Shown here in pieces: positions 57,722 through 64,000 of a DNA stretch of 64,000 nt. The stretch spans positions 3,044,285 to 3,108,284 of the forward strand of contig OY725488.1 of NCBI GenBank assembly GCA_963281255.1, in the 5' to 3' direction. How positions within the stretch are numbered: the first letter of the stretch is position 1; every line of letters begins with the position of its first letter. The position numbers and the translations under genes were made by a program. The stretch is from Aphrocallistes beatrix (taxonomy: Eukaryota; Porifera; Hexactinellida; Sceptrulophora; Aphrocallistidae). Below the pieces are notes generated by a model. The model was not told the origin of the DNA. It saw only the letters and a program-made list of their open reading frames with translations, and did no database searches.

Positions 57722-59762
57722 GGATACCGCCCTCGAAAACCTTGCCTGGCGTAAAAAAAACCGGCAATCTGATATCTGATAGCACTAATTGGACGGTATT
57801 TATTTTGATTTTTGTGAGTTAACCACCTAAAGTTTAGCGTTAATAAAAATTGAAAAATTATTGGGGGTTTTTGACTCATTTACCAATTAGTTTTTAACTT
57901 ATTTGATATTTTATGATATGGACCTTAACATTGTTTTGGCACCTTTGGAGATTATATAACACAAAGATTTAAAAGAATGGGCAAATAAAATCCAAAAAAA
58001 TAGCTCTATAAGGGAGTTCATTTATATAATGCTCGGGAAATCGCAAGTTTGATCTCAGATATTTAGCGATCACTGGGTCAGAAATAAAATTCTGATTGTT
58101 TCAAAAAATAATTTGTTCGGATCCGACCATTTCTTCTTGAGATATCGCTTATTATAGGTAAAGTTCGGGCATAATATATCTCTATGGTCCCGAAAGAGGG
58201 CGATGTCATATCTTAAAAACTATTGAAGATATATAATCTATTATATTCTTAACTAAAAGGATATATGCGAAAATATATAGGTTCCTCGAACATTCCTTTG
58301 TCAAAAAATAAATAATTCTCGACTTATCATTCATTTAATTGTCATACAAATTCTATGGAGAACTTATAATATATTAGAAATGGCGAATCTAATCATTAAA
58401 TATGTGTCCAAATGTGGCTATTATGCTAAATAATGAATACAATTGTCGTTAATAATGTGTACAGAAAAATTGGAAAACTTTTGATAATTATTTTGAAAGT
58501 TCTGGCTTTGGACCTCGCAGATTCGGTGAAAAGCCCCCATTTAGGGTCCAAAAAGAGATATCTCTCTATCTCTGTAAATATAAGTCCAAATTCTTAGTTC
58601 TCACTTCCTAATATACTTTTTAAGAGTGTACATATATGATTCTTTGATAATAATTGCACTACACCCTATGGAATGTTGTTTCAGATTTTTGTCATATGAT
58701 GACGTAGCATTTTTCGAAAATCCTAACTTAGAAACTAAAAGTAGTAGACTTTCGCTCTAACTTCCTAATATACTTTTCGGAAGCTCTTTAACCATTCTAA
58801 ACTGATAGATTATACTTCGTAGTGCTAGGAATATGAATTATTATTCACAATTATCCCAAAACATTCGGGGTTAGGGGCCTCAAGGAAATTTGTGGATTTT
58901 CAGGGTAATCTTGCTATTTTATCCAAATATTTGGTTCAAATATACCTAAATCAGCAGTATAAATAAGAATAAATGTCTGTGAATGCTTTTGTTCATTATT
59001 AATAACTCATTCTACATTCTTCTGAACAACTAAAAAATCTCAATATCTCGGGACATTAATATTTCAAAATTGACCGTCTTTACAGAATTTTAACTCAACA
59101 TTAATTTGAGATAAAGGTTTGAAAATTTAAAGAATTGTTCCATATTATTTGGCGAAGAACATAGGACCACCATTTTTTCGATATCTTCTAACTTGGTGAT
59201 ATCATTCCTGATTTCCAAAAAAAAACTGACATTTTTCGCCCTTTTTTTTCGGACACCGATAAAATTTACAATTTTTGTTATTTTAACTTTCTTCTGGTCC
59301 TATGAAGTTGCAAATATGGTAAACTATCTATGATTCCATTTTGGAAGCATTTGATTTCTTGCTATGTCCTAAACAATTCCTTGAGTGCCCGAATTTCTAC
59401 CATTAAGATGTGCTAGCGGAAAACGAAAAAACAGACTTTGAGACACTGTATCCCAAAAACTAGAAATGACATGGCCGGCGCCATGTTTTATCGGCAGTGG
59501 GTGTCCTAAGAGGGATTTCCCTGAAAGTCGGTATCCATTTATGGAGGGATACATATTGTACAATATGATAAAACAGGACGCAGTGGGTGTCTGGACACCC
59601 AGGACACCCCCGGTGGCGCCGGCCCTGAATGAGAATCAAAAACGGTTTGGAAAGTGCCAGTATTTCTTAATGGAGATACCTTCCCACGCTTAACATCTCT
59701 TATAGCTCTACTTTCATCGTATGCTGTAAGCCAAATCATATGTTTTTTCGAGGGCGGTATCC
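57722..59762. mobile_element. TTAA-flanked element, family X, copy 2 (2041 bp)
   Basis: Ends ggataccgccctcgaaaa at 57722 and on the complement of 59762; TTAA at 57718-57721 and 59763-59766. It interrupts the Tc1 HTH codons cleanly. No transposase recognised. Contains a hAT-like MITE at 59470-59627 that copy 1 lacks. Confidence 0.87.
59470..59627. mobile_element. hAT-like MITE, 158 bp
   Basis: Ends catggccggcgccat and cagggccggcgccacc (complement), a common hAT MITE terminus. The site is empty in X copy 1. The 8-bp duplication is not clear. The interior repeats gtgggtgtc. Confidence 0.68.
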
Positions 59763-60079
59763 TTAAGAGACACAATTCGACTGGTATGTTTGAAAACACA
59801 GAAAGGGAGCAGGAAGACCAGCAAAACTCTATCAGAGCGTCAAGTATAAATGTGCTAAATATGTAAACACTGATTTGCAAAAGCCAGTCAGAGAAATATC
59901 GAATGATATAGAAGCCAAACATGGTATCAGTGTGTCCAAGAGCACCGTGCACAGGACCCTTCAGAAGATGAAATACTCGAAGCCTTATCCTAGTTTGGTT
60001 CCGATGTTTTCAGAGAAAAATAGGCTGAAACGGATTGAGTGGGCACTAAGCAACAAGAATAAGCATTGGTGCCATGCAG

Positions 60080-60265
60080 GGTATTATACAGCCTTCCAGA
60101 GATACACTCCTAATCTAAAATTTCTAAATTTTCTTACGCCTAAATCGCTAAATAACATTGTAATATTGGTTAAATTGGGTATTTTTCTGAATTTTCACGC
60201 TCCTAGACACTTTGCACCATAAAATCATACGCCTAAAGGAGCGTCTCGCGCTCCTAGATAATTCC
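60080..60265. repeat. 186-bp insertion with a 14-bp target duplication
   Basis: The word ttggtgccatgcag occurs at 60066-60079 and again at 60266-60279, on either side of sequence foreign to the transposase. Contains two ctcctaga words near 60200 and 60250. A duplication of this length suggests a retroposed or integrase-independent event; no poly-A is visible. Confidence 0.7.
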
Positions 60266-61403
60266 TTGGTGCCATGCAGTATTCTCTGATGAGGCTAGTT
60301 TTTGGTTGCATGCGTGGAAAGTACGAATGTGGACTAAAGGGAACCAAAAACGGGTTATTCCTACTGTTAAACACTCCAGTAAAGTCCACATATGGGCTGC
60401 CTTTTCCTCAATGGGGACGTTTCCCTAAATGCATTTTTAGTCATAATTTGGATGCCGCTTTCTAAGTGAAGATACTAGAGTGGCATTTGGAAGAAAACGC
60501 CAAGGTTTACCAGGATAAGAAGTGGTTCTTGATACAGGACAATGATCCCAAGCATACCAGCAAGCTGGCGAAGAAGTGGATGTCAGACAACATTCCTAAT
60601 AATGTCTTAGATTGGCCCAGTCAGAGCCCTGATTTAAACCCCATCGAAAACCTATTCGCATGGATAAAAAATCAACTGAAAAGGAATCGTCCAAAGACAA
60701 TAGGTGACATGAAAACTCGCCTTGAAGAAATTTGGAATTCTATCACCCCGGAGTTTCTAAAGCCCTACTATAAATCAATGAGGCGACGTTGCGAATTGTG
60801 TGTCGCAAACAATGGTTTTAAAATTAATTATTAGTTACTATGTCTATCCTTAACTTTTAGACTCAATATAATTAATTTAAGACGATTCATCCTTCCTATA
60901 TAATCAAATTTATATCAAAAATGTATGTTGCAATAATTATGGGACAAACTGTAATTACATGCCATTATATATAATGACAATTAGTAGCACAAAGTGGTAC
61001 ATGTTAATAATTTACTAAATCAGAATAAGCATTTGAGGGGAAGTTTTAAAGACAGTTACTTCTGATGGGTTGATTCAAATACAGTGTAATTATATATTAT
61101 TATATGATGAGATCCTATACATTGCCGTCGGAAGTTCATAAAAAGTGGTAAGGCCATTGCCATTATGTTAATTAAAAGTGGTAATACGGTACTCACAAAG
61201 CATATTGTTAATAGAAAGAACTAATACAGTTTATAAAGTTTATAAAAAGCAAAGTACATGGCCTTAACTGCGCAACACTTCCTACGGTCTGTGACATGAT
61301 GCGATATAATAGTATAGGGAACACAAAATAAAGAGATAAGATCATTGGAAATAAAACTGATATATAGTAATTAAAAAAATTTTTGAAAATTATAAAAAAA
61401 TAC

Positions 61404-61553
61404 CTTTCGATTTTTCTCAAAATCCCTCTCGTTGTGGGAATGAAGAATATCTTGATCCTTTGAACCCAAAACATCTCTGCCACAAGAAAATACAAAAGGA
61501 TTGGATACTGATATACACCTATTTTTAAAGATTGGTTTCTGTGAGGATTTCAT
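61404..61553 (-). CDS. CFAP100: CFAP100-like exon 1 (start codon, NPF segment)
   Basis: This exon holds 50 codons from ATG at 61553-61551, beginning MKSSQKPIFK. An in-frame stop lies about 10 codons upstream, which supports this ATG as the start. The key segment is SVSNPFVFSCGRDVLGSKDQ followed by an NERDFEKNRK stretch, matching the NPF...D(V/I)F...ER...K N-terminal block of CFAP100 proteins. The donor is AAAG/GTATTT at 61403. The exon ends exactly on a codon boundary, as exon 2 requires. The 5' untranslated part and promoter cannot be located; a pyrimidine-rich stretch ending in AG at 61588 could be an acceptor for a leader exon. Confidence 0.72.
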
Positions 61554-61967
61554 GGAATAGGTAAGCAAGATTCCCAAGTACTAATATCTTCAAAATAGAA
61601 AAAAAAAAGTTAGACTCTCATAGACTGGATAGAATGTGGTACCACATTACTGAAATATTACACACAAAAATAAATACCAAAGGGTATTTCCAATTAGGGA
61701 CCTGGGACACCCTACAATGTGCTATTGACAGAGCGAATGCTAGTGATAATGGTATACCTGCAAAAAGTTCAGGGATTTAACCATTAGTCGAGGGATTCTT
61801 TAGTTGGAGCAATATATTTTTTCAATTAATACAACAAATATACAAATGTTCAGTAGTTCTCAATAAGGGATAAATGCAATCATATGTTTATAGGGTGATG
61901 GACTGAAGGAAAGTAAGGGAGACATAACTTTGCTTTGTAGACTATTTTAGTCATTAAAAAAATAAAT

Positions 61968-62235
61968 GTTGCACAGGTGAGAAAATTGCCAAAATTTCCT
62001 CAAAAAGGGCTCGTTGAGCAACATGATTATGGCAATGCATATTTTGATTACGGATTCCGGGACACTGATATGTGGTTTATATATGCTGGTGGGACATTTA
62101 GGTTTATCGTGACTAGGAAAAATACTTGGTTCATAATGTGAAATCCCCTAACTATACTAGTCCATCTCTGATCTAAGTTTTTTTTAGAGCGGCAGTGCCT
62201 TATATATAGATTGCTATGGTCAAACGTAAAAATAA
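61968..62235 (+). repeat. Interspersed repeat R, copy 2
   Basis: Partner of 10410-10660 (ggtgagaaaatt, ggctcgttg, actgatatgtggttta, ctaactatactagtcc, atagattgctatgg). It is followed at about 62265 by a tctaccaaccaatcgcacta stretch similar to the start of family X interiors. Confidence 0.6.
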
Positions 62236-62334
62236 TTTCTTTCTTAGATTCCACTGGATTACTGAGTAGTCTACCAACCAATCGCACTAATAAGAGGGTA
62301 GCTGTTTTGATTTTTATGATTTACCCGCAAAAAG

Positions 62335-62746
62335 TCTAAATAAAAAGAGAGATTTCAGATTCGGAATCTATAGATTCAAATTGGTCATAATTGAAAATAT
62401 TGAATAAGTTACTTAACTCAATGAATAATCTTATCATTATGATCCACCATAGGTAATTCATTGCCATTATGGATAGTGATTAAAATGGACGTAAGTGGCA
62501 TAAGATGGCATTGATTGATAATTACAAAAGTTAGGAATGAATGATTGATTAGAAAAATTCAAATGTAACTAATTCGAATGTGTTTTATTTGAATCTGGAA
62601 TCCGATTAGCTGTAACCCATACCGTTTAGAAGTAATCCTCTTCATGAATAGGCCTATTTTGGTACAATTTGTATGTGAAATGTGAAGTGAAGTGTTCAAA
62701 TAATTTGCTCACTGTGAAGTGTTCAAATACTTTTGCTCCCTTGGTG
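62335..62746. repeat. Family T MITE, diverged
   Basis: The right terminus reads caccaagggagcaaaagtat on the complement at 62746, followed by TA. The interior has the family's gccattatgg and gtggcataa. The left end is eroded. Confidence 0.55.
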
Positions 62747-62989
62747 TATGTCCGAAAAAGCGGGACAGTTGTAGGGTTGCCAGATTTGGAATTGTTCAAA
62801 ACCGGACAAATCAACTTGTATATTCTAATTAAAGTACAAGCACTTTCAATTCAATTCTCAGATGTTATTGTGGAAATTTATAGTTCGTGGGAAACGGGCT
62901 ACTGTGTTTTAGGCAATGCCTGGTATGACCAGAAGTACAAAAACCACAGCAAAGGGATAATATAGTACGTGTTTATGTGTACAACATCA

Positions 62990-63385
62990 ATTTGGGGGAG
63001 ATTACATGTCAAATATGGTTAATTAAATGTATTGAATAGTGAAAATCAAAATTGATGCAGTCAATTTATCATTCCTATGCAAGAGTAAACATAGTAAATG
63101 CATGTAAGAAACTAATAATCTATATTTGATATATCTTGGAGCAATATTTACAATTGCTCCTTGCCGCCTTTAGAAGTGTTTTCTGATCAATAATATACGT
63201 ATAAAATTCAATGTTTGACACAAAGCTCAGCTTTAGCCATATCAGTACTTAGACTATTTCTCTCATCGGTCCAAAGATTCTTCATTAAACAGAAAATCTT
63301 TCCACATAGGCCTTACATACTGGAACTGCGAGTGCAAATTATACCAATTATAGAATATTGGGACATTCAGCGAAAGAGAAAAAGT
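62990..63385. other. Sequence without recognised features
   Basis: AT-rich, no ends or coding motifs supported. Confidence 0.4.
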
Positions 63386-63389
63386 TCAC

Positions 63390-63557
63390 CCACTGATGGT
63401 CGATGGAGTTATTAAAATCGTTTGATCTCAATTTCCACTCTGAGTATATAGAATTCATTGTATAAGTTATTTCGTCGCCATCTACGCTAACATTTATTAT
63501 TGACGCAACTTTATTTAAAGCGCCAAAGGTTAAATTAGTCATACTCAAGTCAAATAT
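63390..63557 (-). CDS. Possible exon of an unidentified host gene
   Basis: A minus-strand open segment of 56 codons starts after a good acceptor (pyrimidine-rich, ending TTTGCAG at 63560-63558) and can end at a GG/GTGAAC donor at 63389, phase 0 at both ends. It reads IFDLSMTNLTFGALNKVASI, then INVSVDGDEITYTMNS, then IYSEWKLRSNDFNN. Composition looks like a folded protein rather than translated repeat, and no transposon match is seen. The family is not recognised. It lies upstream of the CFAP100-like start codon on the same strand and is probably another gene. An LTR begins about 30 bp upstream of its acceptor. Confidence 0.45.
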
Positions 63558-63589
63558 CTGCAAAGATTTGAAAATACTATCTTCGTAAT

Positions 63590-63752
63590 TGTAGTAACTA
63601 TAGGAAAACTATCCTCTGTTCTGGAATATTCCAATTCAATAAGCATACCATAGTGTTTGTTCTAGTTAGTATAAGTTGTTGTTATACTAGGCTTTACTAG
63701 TATTATCCATTCTGTATTCCTTACTTCACATCAATAAGATACACTTATTACA
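63590..63752 (+). mobile_element. Probable 5' LTR of a Ty3/gypsy-like element, 163 bp
   Basis: Runs from tgtagtaactatagg to cacttattaca (TG...CA), placed immediately before a primer-binding-like site and a gag start. The 3' LTR would be outside the window, so the boundary is inferred from one copy. Confidence 0.6.
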
Positions 63753-63770
63753 CTGGCAATGGAGACGGGA
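63753..63770 (+). promoter_or_regulatory. Primer-binding-site-like sequence of the LTR element
   Basis: ctggcaatggagacggga follows the LTR directly. It resembles the tggcgacgaggatgggat-type stretch seen after gypsy-group LTRs. Confidence 0.45.
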
Positions 63771-63775
63771 TACTA

Positions 63776-64000
63776 ATGGCAACCCCTCACGGTAGTATAG
63801 GTGAGTTCGATAGCAACAGAGAAGATTAGGCATCCTATACGGAACGACTCCAACAATATTTCGCGGCAAACGAGATCGAGTCAGCTAACAAACAGAAAGC
63901 TATTCTTCTTAGCGCCTGCGGCCCACATACTTACCAACTGATAAAGAGTCTTTGTGCCCCAGAAAAACCACCAGATAAGACCTTCTCGGAGATTGTGCAG
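63776..64000 (+). pseudogene. Gypsy-type gag, N-terminal part, runs off the window
   Basis: MATPHGSIGEFDSNRED from 63776, an in-frame stop at 63827-63829, then SYTERLQQYFAANEIESANK, QKAILLSACGPHTYQLIKSL and EKPPDKTFSEIVQ. This is the gag start typical of invertebrate Ty3/gypsy (Mag-like) elements: FD...E.W..Y.ERL..YF.AN.I....K..A.LLS..G...Y.L...L..P. The early stop shows that this copy is defective. The rest lies to the right. Confidence 0.8.

Larger units (their letters stand above)
57603..60834 (+). pseudogene. Tc1-like transposase (DD34E), split by X element and a 186-bp insertion
   Basis: MSKEDIRKQILTLSEGEKHS and IIGINRTTVWRIL (HTH) precede the X element. After it come ISNDIEAKHGISVSKSTVHR and TLQKMKYSKPYPSLVP, then LKRIEWALSNKNKHW. 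The 186-bp insertion follows. Catalytic residues: Asp in VFSDEASFWLHAW, Asp in WFLIQDNDPKHTSKLA, Glu in SPDLNPIENLFAWIK. It ends CVANNGFKINY at 60834. Frameshifts after 59764 and near 60430 damage it further. Confidence 0.87.
57354..60951 (+). mobile_element. Tc1-like transposon with two internal insertions
   Basis: Ends cagtttgtcccataattatt at 57354 and the same on the complement of 60951, continuing gcaac; TA at both borders. Removing the X element and a 186-bp insertion leaves about 1.36 kb, normal for Tc1. Confidence 0.88.
57127..61085. mobile_element. Family T MITE split by a Tc1 element (right end lost)
   Basis: The left part (57127-57353) matches the 33811 MITE: agtcgaccaccat, agtattaaagtg, ctcaatcactaac. 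The right part (60952-61085) matches its other half: gccattatatataatg, acaaagtgg. A Tc1 element lies between at a TA. Confidence 0.72.
3929..61553 (-). other. CFAP100: CFAP100 (CCDC37)-like gene locus, four exons visible, C-terminus off the left edge
   Basis: Four minus-strand exons share one protein family and join in compatible phases: 61553-61404 (ends phase 0), 42822-42326 (starts phase 0, ends with two bases), 32810-32573 (supplies the third base, ends phase 0) and 4279-3929 (117 codons, ends phase 0). All introns are GT-AG: AAG/gtattt, AAG/gttagt, CAA/gtgtgt and, for the intron leaving the window, AAG/gtattt. Together they give 412 codons. In known animals CFAP100 pairs with CFAP73 in the MIA complex, which links the outer part of inner dynein arm f to the axoneme of motile cilia. 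Introns are about 18.6, 9.5 and 28.3 kb and are filled with transposons. Assignment rests on recognised motifs only. The paralogue CCDC38 is an alternative, but the exon content fits CFAP100 better. Confidence 0.8.

Noticed and set aside
1-64000. CRISPR array, bacterial operons or phage
   Set aside because: No short direct repeats with regular spacers, no ribosome-binding sites or co-directional gene runs; splice signals and animal transposons argue for a eukaryote.
1-64000. tRNA or rRNA genes
   Set aside because: No cloverleaf with A and B boxes or conserved rRNA stretch was noticed by eye; a tRNAscan-SE or Infernal run would be needed to exclude them.

Overview
This window reads as nuclear DNA of an AT-rich animal (metazoan) genome. 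There are no operons, ribosome-binding sites or long prokaryotic-style ORFs. What is present is short coding exons with GT-AG splice sites, dense cut-and-paste transposons (mariner, Tc1, pogo/Tigger, P/THAP, hAT-like), MITEs, an LTR retrotransposon and TA microsatellites. The species cannot be named from the sequence. The one recognisable host gene encodes a ciliary/flagellar protein, so the organism probably makes motile cilia or flagella.

Host gene. Four exons on the minus strand (61553-61404, 42822-42326, 32810-32573, 4279-3929) join in compatible phases into 412 codons of a CFAP100 (CCDC37)-like coiled-coil protein. The order is an NPF-type N-terminus, a DUF4200-type coiled coil, an acidic linker, an LEExNLSLIxNSQ segment and a C-terminal helical part with an EEDQE and EANISTxQML block. 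The C-terminal exon(s) lie beyond the left edge. The introns are about 18.6, 9.5 and 28.3 kb, and almost everything else in the window is transposon debris inside them. A second possible exon of an unidentified gene lies at 63557-63390.

Layout. 0-6 kb: repeats of a family here called A (GC-rich head, two TGACGTCA palindromes, TA-rich tail), a large foldback with a GATC-rich MITE in its loop, a pogo-type MITE and CFAP100-like exon 4. 6.5-8.4 kb: a nearly intact Tigger/pogo element. 9-14.9 kb: MITEs and a 3.5-kb element with ~325-bp inverted repeats carrying a zinc-finger protein of an uncharacterised transposon family. 17-19.9 kb: a TTAA-flanked 2-kb element (family X) with a Tc1 element inside. 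22.5-24.6 kb: a cluster of A repeats. 24.7-27.5 kb: an integrase remnant with a 1.34-kb mariner in it. 29-31.5 kb: a second copy of the zinc-finger family and an OTU-protease-like remnant. 32.6-42.8 kb: CFAP100-like exons 3 and 2 with MITEs between. 42.85-48.5 kb: a P-element-like transposon holding a hAT-containing foldback and a pogo MITE. 49.8-50.6 kb: another transposon-family pseudogene. 51-56.9 kb and 57.1-61.1 kb: nested insertions three and four levels deep. 63.6-64 kb: the start of a Ty3/gypsy-like LTR element.

No transposase seen here is fully open. Several are close (one stop plus one frameshift, intact ends, clean TA duplications), which suggests recent activity. The nesting gives a relative insertion history for about ten families.
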